Positions 23,559-32,145 of a stretch of DNA of 55,388 nt are shown one piece after another. The translations under genes were made by a program, and so were the position numbers. How positions within the stretch are numbered: position 1 is the first letter of the stretch; each line of letters starts with the position of its first letter. The stretch is from positions 1 through 55,388 of the forward strand of contig JAPLHH010000141.1 in the NCBI GenBank assembly GCA_026389735.1, read 5' to 3'. The DNA comes from Chloroflexota bacterium (GTDB lineage Bacteria > Chloroflexota > Dehalococcoidia > GIF9 > UBA5620). The notes beneath the pieces are model-generated. The model worked only from the letters and a program-made list of their open reading frames with translations, was not told where the DNA came from and did no database searches.

Positions 23559-24170
23559 TCACATCTCCTGTCTTCCTTCTAGGGCACGGCTGAGGGTGAC
23601 ATCATCAGCATATTCCAGGTCACCACCGTAGGGCAAGCCGCGAGCCAGTCGCGTGACTCGAATACCAAGCGGGGCAATCAGGCGCTGGAGGTACATGGCG
23701 GTGGTTTCCCCTTCCAGGTTGGGATTGGTTGCCATTATCACTTCTGTCACCAGGCCGTCGTTGAGGCGTGATAGCAGCTCCTTAACTTTCAGCTCATCAG
23801 GCCCTATCCCATCGGTCGGGGCGATGACGCCGTAAAGCACGTGGTAAAGTCCTTTGTACTTTTTGGTGCGTTCCAGGGGAAGTATATCTATAGGCTCTTC
23901 GACGATGCAGATTTTGGTACGGTCGCGTTCTTCGTTGCGGCAGATAGCGCAGGGGTCAGAATCGGTGATATTAAGGCAAATGGAACATAAGACCAGTTTT
24001 TCCTTTAGGTTTCTGATAGCATCAGCTAATGCCGCAACCTCGTTTGCAGGTGCGCGAAGCAGATAATATGTCAACCGTTGGGCGCTTTTTGGCCCGATGC
24101 CCGGCAGCTTGTTGAGTTCTTCTATTAGCGTGGCGATCGGCTCGGCAGTGGGCATTAAATCGGTACTCAA
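23559..24170 (-). CDS. recR: Recombination protein RecR
   Basis: A 203-residue RecR with the helix-hairpin-helix LNKLPGIGPKSAQRLTYYLL, a four-cysteine zinc finger (CSICLNITDSDPCAICR) and a Toprim domain (KICIVEEPIDILPLE, VIMATNPNLEGETTAMYL). It forms rings that clamp DNA and works with RecO and RecF in gap repair. It begins 13 bp after ybaB, in the conserved dnaX-ybaB-recR order. All domains are complete. Confidence 0.95.
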   Translation of the reverse strand: MSTDLMPTAEPIATLIEELNKLPGIGPKSAQRLTYYLLRAPANEVAALADAIRNLKEKLVLCSICLNITDSDPCAICRNEERDRTKICIVEEPIDILPLERTKKYKGLYHVLYGVIAPTDGIGPDELKVKELLSRLNDGLVTEVIMATNPNLEGETTAMYLQRLIAPLGIRVTRLARGLPYGGDLEYADDVTLSRALEGRQEM

Positions 24171-24183
24171 ATGTCTTGCCTCC

Positions 24184-24489
24184 TTAAAACAGCCCTGGGA
24201 TTTTGAGGCCGCCGGTCAGGCTGCTCAAGTGGCTGGCGGCGAGCTCCTGGGATTTCTGGATAGCTTCGTTGACTGCCGCCGTGACCAGGTCCTCCAGCAT
24301 CTCAGCGTCTTCAGCGTTTATAGCTTCTGGCGATATAGTCACTGAGCGAATTCTTTGTTGGCCATCGATCACTATCTTGATGGCTCCGCCTCCCGAGCTT
24401 ACTTCAGTAGTCATGTCAGCTAGCTCTTGCTGAGCCTTAACCAGTTTAGCCTGTAGCTCTTGCGCCTGGCGAAAGACAAACTTATTCAT
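24184..24489 (-). CDS. ybaB: YbaB/EbfC nucleoid-associated protein
   Basis: A 101-residue YbaB/EbfC protein: an N-terminal coiled coil (QAQELQAKLVKAQQELADM), then the family core VSSGGGAIKIVIDGQQRIRS and a C-terminal helix with NEAIQKSQELAASHL. It forms DNA-binding dimers of tweezer shape. It overlaps the end of dnaX by four bases (ATGA), a translational-coupling arrangement, and precedes recR. Confidence 0.93.
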   Translation of the reverse strand: MNKFVFRQAQELQAKLVKAQQELADMTTEVSSGGGAIKIVIDGQQRIRSVTISPEAINAEDAEMLEDLVTAAVNEAIQKSQELAASHLSSLTGGLKIPGLF

Positions 24490-26111
24490 TCCTCCTCCAT
24501 TCTGGCCTTTCTGTCAACAACCGTAGCTCCATAGCTTTCTTTGGCCGCTTTTACCAGAGGGCTCTCTGGCTTCGGGCTGGGTTTAGCCTTCTGAGGTCGG
24601 TCGGTAAGGATGCAGTGCACCTGGTAGGATTGACCAAAGACCTCTCGTAGCTTCTTCTCTACAAGATGCTTATACTTGGGGTCCTCGATGTATTCTTTAC
24701 AAAATTGGTTGTAAAAACCCAATATTAAAGTGTTATCTTCAATAGCGAGAGGTTCACAAGAACTCCGCAAAAAGGCATCAAGGTTACCTTTGGAGCCTTC
24801 ACCGCGCATGGCGTTGACAAATTCCTTCCATCGGCCGCGCAGGCTCTCTATTTCCGGAGAGGGTGTCACTTCCGGAGTTTCTGTGATTTTGTTTGGTTCT
24901 GCTTCAGTTTCAGCGCTTTCAGCTGGCGCCGGGGCTTTAGCCTCTGGAGCTGGCTTGGTTGATTTGGCAGGGTGGCTAGCCGACGCGGCCGGTTTTTGAG
25001 GCTCAGACTGCTTGGGTTGGACCAACTGCCTGTCTCCGGTAGACAAAATGGAATCAACGAGGGCTAGCTCCAGGGGTAGCGGGGAATAGTTATCCAGGCG
25101 GAGGTCTATCTCACCGAAGCGCTTGACTGCTGCTAGCAAGTAATCGAGGCTGGTGCTGGCTGCCACCTCTTTGATCTCAATTAAGTCGTCGCTGGTAACG
25201 TCAAGAACCTCTTCGGAGCCGGACCTAACCAGAAGCAAATCTCGGAGATAATCCACCAGTTCGCGATTAAATTGGCGGAGGTCGAGTCCATCACTGCTGA
25301 CGCTATTGATGGTCTTAAGACCGGCAGTTATGTCCTTATTGACAATAAGTCTGGCTAGCTCTCTAATGCGCAGGTCTCCACTGACGCCTAGCATCTCTTG
25401 CACCTGGTGAAGCTCAATTTTATGTCCGTAATAGGTAGCCAGTTGCTCCAATAGATTTTCAGCGTCGCGGAGGCTGCCGGTAGTTACCTTGGCAATAAGT
25501 CTCAAGGCTTCAGGCATAATATCAATACTCTCTTTTTCACAGATAAGATTGAGCTTGGAGATAACTGCTGATTGGGAGAGACGGTGGAAATCAAACCGCT
25601 GGCAACGTGATAGTATAGTTGACAGGACTTTGTGTGGTTCCGTAGTTGCCAGAATGAATTTGGCGTGGGGAGGTGGCTCCTCCAAGGTCTTAAGGAAGGC
25701 ATTGGACGCTTCTTTAGTTATCATGTGGACTTCGTCTATAATGTAGACTTTGTAGCGAGCCAGATTTGGGGCATAATTGACTTTTTCTCTCAGGTCACGA
25801 ATTTCATCAATGCCCCTGTTGCTAGCGGCGTCTATCTCGATGATATCCGGAGCACTACTTTCGTTGATAGCTTTACACATGGTGCAGCTATTACACGGCT
25901 CGCCTTGCTGGGGGTTTAGGCAGTTTACTGCTTTAGCCAGGATGCGTCCGGTGCTGGTCTTACCTGTGCCTCGTGGACCACAGAAAAGATAGGCATGAGC
26001 CACCCGTCCATTGGCTATAGCGTGGCGCAGTGTTTGGGTAACATGCTCTTGTCCTACTACTTCAGACAGGTTCTGGGGGCGCCATTTGCGGTAAAAGACT
26101 TGAGAGGTCAT
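24486..26111 (-). CDS. dnaX: DNA polymerase III subunit gamma/tau
   Basis: From the ATG at 26111 the protein is 541 residues, starting MTSQVFYRKWRPQNLSEVVG. It is a clamp-loader AAA+ ATPase: Walker A GPRGTGKTSTGRIL, a four-cysteine zinc module (CLNPQQGEPCNSCTMC), Walker B YIIDEVHMI, sensor 1 ATTEPHKV and the SRC motif. A Pro/Ala/Glu-rich linker (about residues 375-425) leads to a C-terminal domain, as in tau. A longer start at 26132 exists, but a TATAAT lies at 26121-26126 on this strand, so transcription would begin almost at 26111 and the message may be leaderless. Confidence 0.95.
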   Translation of the reverse strand: MTSQVFYRKWRPQNLSEVVGQEHVTQTLRHAIANGRVAHAYLFCGPRGTGKTSTGRILAKAVNCLNPQQGEPCNSCTMCKAINESSAPDIIEIDAASNRGIDEIRDLREKVNYAPNLARYKVYIIDEVHMITKEASNAFLKTLEEPPPHAKFILATTEPHKVLSTILSRCQRFDFHRLSQSAVISKLNLICEKESIDIMPEALRLIAKVTTGSLRDAENLLEQLATYYGHKIELHQVQEMLGVSGDLRIRELARLIVNKDITAGLKTINSVSSDGLDLRQFNRELVDYLRDLLLVRSGSEEVLDVTSDDLIEIKEVAASTSLDYLLAAVKRFGEIDLRLDNYSPLPLELALVDSILSTGDRQLVQPKQSEPQKPAASASHPAKSTKPAPEAKAPAPAESAETEAEPNKITETPEVTPSPEIESLRGRWKEFVNAMRGEGSKGNLDAFLRSSCEPLAIEDNTLILGFYNQFCKEYIEDPKYKHLVEKKLREVFGQSYQVHCILTDRPQKAKPSPKPESPLVKAAKESYGATVVDRKARMEEE

Positions 26112-26170
26112 GCTGCTCTTATTATACTCCATGTGTGCTGATTGCTAAAAGGTTTGGTCAATAATTTTTA

Positions 26171-26224
26171 ACCTCACCCCCTTAATCCCCCATTCCTTAT
26201 TAGGGAAGGGGGCCAGGGGAATAG
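26171..26224. repeat. C/G-rich palindromic intergenic element
   Basis: CCTCACCCCCTTAATCCCCC followed by ATTCCTTATTAGGGAAGGGGG forms an imperfect hairpin (TCC/GGA and CCCC/GGGG arms). It lies between the divergent dnaX and rpsO genes. No second copy was found in this window, so the repeat status is only suspected from its structure. Confidence 0.35.
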
Positions 26225-26303
26225 GATGCAAAGGAATCGTGCATTGATTTTTAACCTATGTTATAATCTTGGTTTATAGACGGACATTAGAAGGAGCGTA
26301 AAT

Positions 26304-26567
26304 TTGGACAAAGAGAAGAAGGGAGCCATTATTTCGGATTTTAAAGTTCACGAGGGTGATACTGGCTCTGCCGAGGTTCAGGTGGCATTGCTTACCGAGA
26401 GGATAAGCCAACTGGCTGAGCATTTGAAAGTGCATCCTCATGACCAGCACACACGTCGTGGACTTCTAAAGCTGATAGGACATCGAAGACGCTTACTCGC
26501 TTATGCTTCCAAGAGCGATGTGAAACGCTATCGTAGTCTTATTACCAGGTTAGGTTTGAGGAAGTAA
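26304..26567 (+). CDS. rpsO: 30S ribosomal protein S15
   Basis: An 87-residue S15 with the family signature region [20 protein letters not shown] and HKxD-type core [21 protein letters not shown]. It binds 16S rRNA in the central domain of the small subunit. Translation starts at a TTG (26304) behind AAGGAG at 26291-26296; no in-frame ATG is near. A TATAAT at 26262-26267 is a likely -10 element. It is followed by pnp after 24 bp, the conserved rpsO-pnp arrangement. Confidence 0.95.
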   Translation: MDKEKKGAIISDFKVHEGDTGSAEVQVALLTERISQLAEHLKVHPHDQHTRRGLLKLIGHRRRLLAYASKSDVKRYRSLITRLGLRK

Positions 26568-26591
26568 GTTACCAGGTATTGTGGGTGAGTT

Positions 26592-28796
26592 ATGTTTGAG
26601 TCTGACAAATGTGAAATTGGGGGTAGGTTGCTAACTATTGAGACAGGCAAGTTGGCCACGCAAGCTGACAGTGCTCTTACTGTGCGCTACGGTGATACCG
26701 TGGTATTGGTCACTGTCTGTGTTAGTGAGGAGCCCCGCGGAAATGGTGATTTCGTCCATCTGACTGTGGATTATGAGGAAAGGCACTATGCTGTCGGTAA
26801 AATTCCCGGTAGCTTCATAAGACGCGAGGGACGCCCCAGTCAAGAGGCAACCCTAGCCGGACGACTAACCGACCGCAGTCTACGTCCACTTTTTGACAAA
26901 AATTTACATAACGATGTTCAGATTGTGGTTACTGTCCTTTCCACTGACCAGGAAAATGACCCTGATATACTAGCGGTCAGCGGGGCTTCGGCTGCGATGA
27001 CCCTTTCTTCAATCCCGTTTTATGGTCCGATAGGTGCGGTGCGTGTCGGCTATGTCGATGGTAACCTTGTGTTAAACCCAACATTGGCCCAGTTGAACGA
27101 TAGCCTGCTGGACCTTGTTGTTGTCAGCACCAGAGAAGCCATAGTCATGGTGGAAGCAGGAGCCAAGGAAGTTTCTGAGGAGATAGTTCTTGAAGCGATT
27201 AAGTTTGGGCACGAGGCGAATCAGGAGATTATAAGATTCCAGGAGGGTTTGCGGCAGGTTTATGGCAAGCCTAAGATGGAGGTGAAAGCTTCTGAAACTG
27301 CCTCCGAACTAATAGCTGCTATCTCTTCCGAGTTTGGGCATAAGTTGACTGAGGCAGTTAGACGAACAGAGCGGGCTGAACGGGAAAAGGCGATTGAGGC
27401 AGTCAAACAGGAAGCCATCGAGAAGCTTAAGGAGACATTTTCTGAAGCTGATATTGATGCTGCTCTCGAAGGCCAAATTAAAAAGGCAGCTAGAGCGAGC
27501 ATTTTGGAAAAGAAACAGCACCTTGATGGCCGCCAACCCAAGGAGGTACGTCACATTACTGGTGAAGTCGGTTTCCTGCCGCGTACTCACGGCTCAGGGC
27601 TGTTCACCAGGGGGCTCACTCAGGTATTGACCATAACCACTTTAGGTTCTCTACGTCAAGAGCAATTGATTGATGGCTTGGGATTGGAGGCGACAAAGCG
27701 TTTCATGCACCACTATAATTTTCCACCCTTCTCTAATGGTGAGGTAAAGCGCCTCGGGTCGCCAGGACGACGTGAACTAGGACATGGTGCTCTGGCGGAA
27801 AGAGTTCTGGCCCCGGTGATACCCAGCGAAAACGAGTTTTCTTATACTATACGCTTGGTTTCTGAGGTCCTTAGCTCTAATGGCAGCACTTCTATGGCCA
27901 GTGTCTGCAGCTCAACTCTAGCTTTAATGGATGCTGGTGTGCCCATCAAGGCTCCGGTGGCGGGGATAGCTATGGGGCTAGTTACCAGTGAGGATAACAA
28001 CTATGTCGTTCTTACTGATATTGAGGGCATGGAGGATGCTTACGGTGATATGGACTTCAAGGTGGCCGGTACCAGCCAGGGGATTACGGCTCTCCAATTG
28101 GACATCAAGCTCCGGGGCATAAGTTATGAGATTTTGGCTGAAGCCATAAAGCAGGCGCGTGAGGCCCGTACGGAAATACTTGACAAGCTGAGGCAGACTA
28201 TCAGCGCCAGCCGGCCTGAACTTAGCCCTTATGCGCCCAGAATGTATAAGATGACTATTGACCCGAGCAAGATTGGCGCCGTGATTGGACCTGGGGGCAA
28301 AACTATTCGGTCTATAATTGATGAGACAAAAGTGACCATAGATGTTGATAACGATGGGACGGTGATTATCGGCTCACCCAGTCAGGAAGCAGCTCAGAAA
28401 GCAATCGAAAAAATAGAGAGCCTGACTCGAGACGTGGAAGTTGGCGGTGTTTATACCGGGAAGGTAACTCGTTTGACAAACTTCGGCGCTTTTGTCGAGA
28501 TTCTGCCCGGAAAAGAAGGGCTGGTTCATATAAGTGAGCTGGCTGATTATCGCGTGTCCAAAGTTGAAGATATTGTGAAGGTGGGCGATGAGATTATGGT
28601 TAAAGTTATTGAAATTGACCATATGGGCAGAGTGAATCTGTCACGACGGGCAGTTTTTTCAGATTCGTCACAAGTTCCAGGAGCTAAAGTTGTGGATTCT
28701 ACTGCAACAACAGGCCCTCCTCCCAATAAGCAGCAAAACCACCGCCCTGTTGCTCGCCAGCGGGATAGCCGAGATAGCCGGCGCCGCCGTTACTAA
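26592..28796 (+). CDS. pnp: Polyribonucleotide nucleotidyltransferase (PNPase)
   Basis: A 734-residue PNPase: two RNase PH domains (the second with GFLPRTHGSGLFTRGLTQ and GDMDFKVAGTSQGITALQLD), a helical linker, a KH domain (IGAVIGPGGKTIRSIIDETK) and an S1 domain (GKVTRLTNFGAFVEILPG). A basic tail (SRDSRRRRY) ends the protein. It degrades RNA 3' to 5' using phosphate. It follows rpsO and is directly followed by the dapB-asd-dapA group, so the promoter may be shared. Confidence 0.96.
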   Translation: MFESDKCEIGGRLLTIETGKLATQADSALTVRYGDTVVLVTVCVSEEPRGNGDFVHLTVDYEERHYAVGKIPGSFIRREGRPSQEATLAGRLTDRSLRPLFDKNLHNDVQIVVTVLSTDQENDPDILAVSGASAAMTLSSIPFYGPIGAVRVGYVDGNLVLNPTLAQLNDSLLDLVVVSTREAIVMVEAGAKEVSEEIVLEAIKFGHEANQEIIRFQEGLRQVYGKPKMEVKASETASELIAAISSEFGHKLTEAVRRTERAEREKAIEAVKQEAIEKLKETFSEADIDAALEGQIKKAARASILEKKQHLDGRQPKEVRHITGEVGFLPRTHGSGLFTRGLTQVLTITTLGSLRQEQLIDGLGLEATKRFMHHYNFPPFSNGEVKRLGSPGRRELGHGALAERVLAPVIPSENEFSYTIRLVSEVLSSNGSTSMASVCSSTLALMDAGVPIKAPVAGIAMGLVTSEDNNYVVLTDIEGMEDAYGDMDFKVAGTSQGITALQLDIKLRGISYEILAEAIKQAREARTEILDKLRQTISASRPELSPYAPRMYKMTIDPSKIGAVIGPGGKTIRSIIDETKVTIDVDNDGTVIIGSPSQEAAQKAIEKIESLTRDVEVGGVYTGKVTRLTNFGAFVEILPGKEGLVHISELADYRVSKVEDIVKVGDEIMVKVIEIDHMGRVNLSRRAVFSDSSQVPGAKVVDSTATTGPPPNKQQNHRPVARQRDSRDSRRRRY

Positions 28797-28844
28797 GTGG
28801 CGTTAAAAAACCTTTGCCTCTATAAAAGCAGTGAGGGGTGGGAA

Positions 28845-29663
28845 ATGGAACCGATAACAGTATTAGTCCACGGAGCCTTAGGCAAGATGGGGAGGGAAGT
28901 CATGGCTGCGATATGTCGAGACCCTGAACTAGAGTTAGTTGGTGGTGTTGACATTAAGGCGACGCAAGAGCAGATGGCTTTGCCCGATGGTTCAAAGAAG
29001 GTGCCTCTTTCTTCCGATTTGAGTTCGCTTCTTGAGGTCTGTCATCCTAAGGTATTAGTAGATTTCACGATTGCTGAAGCCTCTATATCGGCGGCTCGCA
29101 CTGCTCTTAAACGGGGCGTTAACGTTGTTATAGGCACATCGGGGCTGTCAGATGAAAATCTCAAAGAGATTGACCAGTTGTGTATAGCCAACAAGGTGGG
29201 TGCAGTGGTAGCTCCCAACTTTACTATAGGGGCGGCCGTTCTGCTCCATGCAGTTAAGAATGCGGCAAAGTTCTTTGACCATGCTGAAATTATTGAGCTG
29301 CATCACCACGAGAAGGCTGACGCGCCATCAGGAACTGCGCTGGCTACCGCAAAGGCTATGCTGCAGTCGCGGGGCAAACCTTTCCTCTATCCGAAAACCA
29401 AAAAAGAAACGCTCAGCGGCACTAGGGGTGGAGAGGTTGACGGTATAGCTATCCATAGCGTAAGATTACCTGGATTTGTTGCCAGCCAGGAGGTTGTGTT
29501 TGGGGGGCAGGGGCAAACGCTTAGCTTCCGTCATGATACTATAGGTCGGGAGTGCTATATACCTGGCGTTATCCTAGCTATAAAAGAGGTGGTAAAGCGA
29601 CAAGGGTTGGTTTACGGGTTGGATACCTTGTTGAATTTAAGGGGGAGCGATGAAGGCATATAA
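28845..29663 (+). CDS. dapB: 4-hydroxy-tetrahydrodipicolinate reductase
   Basis: A 272-residue DapB: NAD(P)-binding VLVHGALGKMGREVM, FTIAEAS, GTSGLSDENL, the substrate-binding ELHHHEKADAPSGTAL and the C-terminal GRECYIPGVILAI. It performs the second committed step of the diaminopimelate/lysine pathway. The ATG at 28845 is preferred; a GTG at 28797, directly abutting the pnp stop codon, would add 16 residues unlike the family's N-terminus. Its end overlaps the asd start by 14 bp. With asd and dapA it forms a compact lysine/diaminopimelate operon. Confidence 0.94.
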   Translation: MEPITVLVHGALGKMGREVMAAICRDPELELVGGVDIKATQEQMALPDGSKKVPLSSDLSSLLEVCHPKVLVDFTIAEASISAARTALKRGVNVVIGTSGLSDENLKEIDQLCIANKVGAVVAPNFTIGAAVLLHAVKNAAKFFDHAEIIELHHHEKADAPSGTALATAKAMLQSRGKPFLYPKTKKETLSGTRGGEVDGIAIHSVRLPGFVASQEVVFGGQGQTLSFRHDTIGRECYIPGVILAIKEVVKRQGLVYGLDTLLNLRGSDEGI

Positions 29664-30675
29664 TGTGGCTATTGTAGGTGCCACAGGAATGGTCGGGCAA
29701 GAGTTCATAAAGGTTTTGCAACAGCGACGTTTCCCCACGGCTTCAGTCCATCTCTATGCCTCCGACCGGTCAGCAGGCAAGAGGCTATATGTAGGTCACC
29801 AGGAGATCGAGGTTAAAGAGACCAGCCCTGAGTCTTTTCAAAATATTGATATTGCCCTTTTTTCTGCCGGTTCTGAGGTCAGTCGCTATTTTTCACCTAT
29901 TGCCGCTAAGTCTGGAGCCCTAGTGGTTGACAATAGCGCCGCTTTCAGAATGGAGCCCAAAGTTCCTTTGGTTGTCCCTGAGGTGAACCCTGACGACATA
30001 AAGTGGCACGAGGGGATTATCGCCAATCCGAATTGTTCCACCATTCAGATGGTGGTGGCTCTTTACCCGCTGCACAAGGTTAATCCGATTAAGAGGGTTG
30101 TCGTCTCTACCTATCAATCAGTATCGGGCACTGGCGCAGCCGCCATGGAGGAGCTGACTACACAAGCAAAGTTAATCTTGGAAGGGCAGAATGTCGTTCC
30201 CCACGTTTATCCTCATCAGATTGGATTTAATTTATTACCGGAAATTGATGTCTTCTTGGATAATGGCTATACCAAGGAAGAATGGAAGATGGTGGAGGAA
30301 ACTCGTAGGATAATGCATGCACCAGATATAGCCATCTCAGCAACCTGTGTTAGGGTGCCTGTTTTTATTGCTCATAGTGAGGCGGTAAACATCGAATTTA
30401 CTGACCCTATGAGTCCTGAGGAAGCCAGGCATATATTAGCTAATGCTCCTGGCGTCAAGGTCCTTGATGACCCTAATGTTAGCCTTTATCCCCAGCCTTG
30501 GCTGGCTGCGGGCTCGGATGATGTTTATGTGGGGCGCATCCGTGCAGACGCCTCTCATCCCAAGGGCTTGGTGATGTGGGTGGTATCCGACAACTTGCGT
30601 AAAGGTGCTGCCCTCAATGCTGTCCAGATTGCTGAAGAAGCAGTACGGCGGGGCTGGGTTAAGAGCAGGAAATAA
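29650..30675 (+). CDS. asd: Aspartate-semialdehyde dehydrogenase
   Basis: A 341-residue Asd: NADP-binding VAIVGATGMVGQEFI, the catalytic cysteine in NPNCSTIQMVVAL, STYQSVSGTGAAAMEEL, and the substrate-binding RVPVFIAHSEAVN with the active-site His. It reduces aspartyl phosphate to the semialdehyde feeding lysine, threonine and methionine synthesis. It starts inside the end of dapB (ATG at 29650 behind GGGGGAG) and precedes dapA by 22 bp. All catalytic residues are present. Confidence 0.95.
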   Translation: MKAYNVAIVGATGMVGQEFIKVLQQRRFPTASVHLYASDRSAGKRLYVGHQEIEVKETSPESFQNIDIALFSAGSEVSRYFSPIAAKSGALVVDNSAAFRMEPKVPLVVPEVNPDDIKWHEGIIANPNCSTIQMVVALYPLHKVNPIKRVVVSTYQSVSGTGAAAMEELTTQAKLILEGQNVVPHVYPHQIGFNLLPEIDVFLDNGYTKEEWKMVEETRRIMHAPDIAISATCVRVPVFIAHSEAVNIEFTDPMSPEEARHILANAPGVKVLDDPNVSLYPQPWLAAGSDDVYVGRIRADASHPKGLVMWVVSDNLRKGAALNAVQIAEEAVRRGWVKSRK

Positions 30676-30697
30676 ACTACCTGTATGGAGGCCGGTG

Positions 30698-31600
30698 ATG
30701 AAGAAGTTTGGTCGCTTGCTGACAGCAATGGTTACCCCCTTTGATACTAAAGGCAAAATTGATTACGCACAGGCTAAAAAGCTGGCTAAAGCCCTGCTTG
30801 ATTCAGGCAGTGATGGGCTTGTGGTATCTGGTACTACCGGGGAGTGCCCGACTCTTACTCGTGAGGAAAAGCTGCGCCTTTTTGCTGAAGTTAAGTCAGC
30901 CGTTGGTAACCGGGGCACGGTTATAGCTGGCACCGGCAATTACAGTACCGCCGAAAGTATAGAATTAACCAAAGAAGCGGAAAGGACTGGAGTTGATGGT
31001 TGTCTTTTGGTGGTTCCCTATTATAATCGCCCTACACAGGATGGTTTATATGAGCATTTTAAGGCCATTGCCGAGGCGACCAGTTTGCCCTGCATCCTGT
31101 ACAATGTGCCGTCGCGTACTGTTACCAGTCTGGCTGCTGAAACCGCCGTCAAACTCAGCCAGGTTGACAATATCATTGGAGTAAAAGAGGCCAGCGCCAA
31201 TTTTGAGCAGATAGCTAAGATTATACAGGGCGCTAGGAAAGGTTTTCTGGTTTATAGCGGTAATGATGCTGATACATTTCCTATACTATGTCTCGGTGGC
31301 TACGGTGTTATCAGTGTGGTTTCCCATCTGGTCGGGCTTCAGTTTAAGCAGATGATGGATGACTACATCAAGGGCAATATCGAAAAGGCGGCAGCCGCAC
31401 ATCGTAATTTATTGCCTTTGGTTAACGCTATGTTTGTTGTTGCCAATCCCATACCGCTTAAATATGCCTTAAACTATTTAGGATTTTCAGTAGGTAAGCC
31501 TCGCTTGCCGCTTACTGAACCCGACGAGAAATCCAAGGCTGTTATCGAGCAGACCTTAAAGAACTTCAAGGTTGATCTGCCAATAGCTGCTAGACCCTAA
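30698..31600 (+). CDS. dapA: 4-hydroxy-tetrahydrodipicolinate synthase
   Basis: A 300-residue DapA of the class I aldolase type: LLTAMVTPFDTKGKIDY, the TTGE loop (VSGTTGECPTL), YYNRPTQDG, ILYNVPSRT with the catalytic Tyr, and the Schiff-base lysine in IGVKEASANFEQI. It condenses pyruvate with aspartate semialdehyde. The ATG at 30698 matches the family's N-terminus; longer frames start inside asd. It is the last gene of the dapB-asd-dapA group. Confidence 0.95.
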   Translation: MKKFGRLLTAMVTPFDTKGKIDYAQAKKLAKALLDSGSDGLVVSGTTGECPTLTREEKLRLFAEVKSAVGNRGTVIAGTGNYSTAESIELTKEAERTGVDGCLLVVPYYNRPTQDGLYEHFKAIAEATSLPCILYNVPSRTVTSLAAETAVKLSQVDNIIGVKEASANFEQIAKIIQGARKGFLVYSGNDADTFPILCLGGYGVISVVSHLVGLQFKQMMDDYIKGNIEKAAAAHRNLLPLVNAMFVVANPIPLKYALNYLGFSVGKPRLPLTEPDEKSKAVIEQTLKNFKVDLPIAARP

Positions 31601-31614
31601 GACTGTATTCGTAG

Positions 31615-32097
31615 TCACAGCTTCTGCAAGGAATTTTCGAATTTTCTTACCCTGGGTGGCTTTTTGCCTTTCCCTGGCTCGATGCTATGTCCTTCCTTTT
31701 TGAGGCGAGCAGCTTGCGCTTGTGCACCGCCGGGAAATTTTTCGTTCAAGCTACCATCTGACTTTAGCACACGCCAGTAGGACGTTACTTCCCTTTTCCC
31801 GCTTCTCAAGTCCTCTTCTGCTACTTCAGCAACAATGCGAAGGAAAATTCCGGTTGTCATAGGGCAAGAGCAATTTGCGTGCGCATCTTTCGCTAATTTC
31901 TCCCTAATCTGGGTCACAGTAACAAGTTTCCCCTTCGGGATTTTGTTGATTAGTGCATTTATATCCAGTGGCTTGGGGATAAGCATTTTCCCGGTTCCGA
32001 ATCTGTTTTGCATTTTGGGTGGAATATCAACTACTTTACCATGCTCAGGATGTTCCTCTTCTAGCTTCTGCCGCCAGGTTTTACGCGTTTTAGGCAT
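31615..32097 (-). CDS. MGMT-fold alkyltransferase-like protein without the acceptor cysteine motif
   Basis: A 160-residue protein whose middle resembles the DNA-binding domain of O6-alkylguanine-DNA alkyltransferases: IPKGKLVTVTQIREKLAKDA, then a helix-turn-helix region, YWRVLKSDGSLN in the place of the PCHRV segment, and AARLKKEGHSI at the end. The reactive Cys of PCHR is absent (TSYWRV). Basic, Pro-rich ends flank the domain, and there is an extra ANCSCPMTTG segment with two cysteines. It may be a DNA-damage-recognition or DNA-binding protein in the manner of ATL proteins; activity is unknown. It converges with dapA, leaving 14 bp between the stop codons. Confidence 0.65.
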   Translation of the reverse strand: MPKTRKTWRQKLEEEHPEHGKVVDIPPKMQNRFGTGKMLIPKPLDINALINKIPKGKLVTVTQIREKLAKDAHANCSCPMTTGIFLRIVAEVAEEDLRSGKREVTSYWRVLKSDGSLNEKFPGGAQAQAARLKKEGHSIEPGKGKKPPRVRKFENSLQKL

Positions 32098-32145
32098 AGT
32101 TTTATCTCCTTGTCAACAGGGATTTGCCTCAAAACTTAGAAAGTC

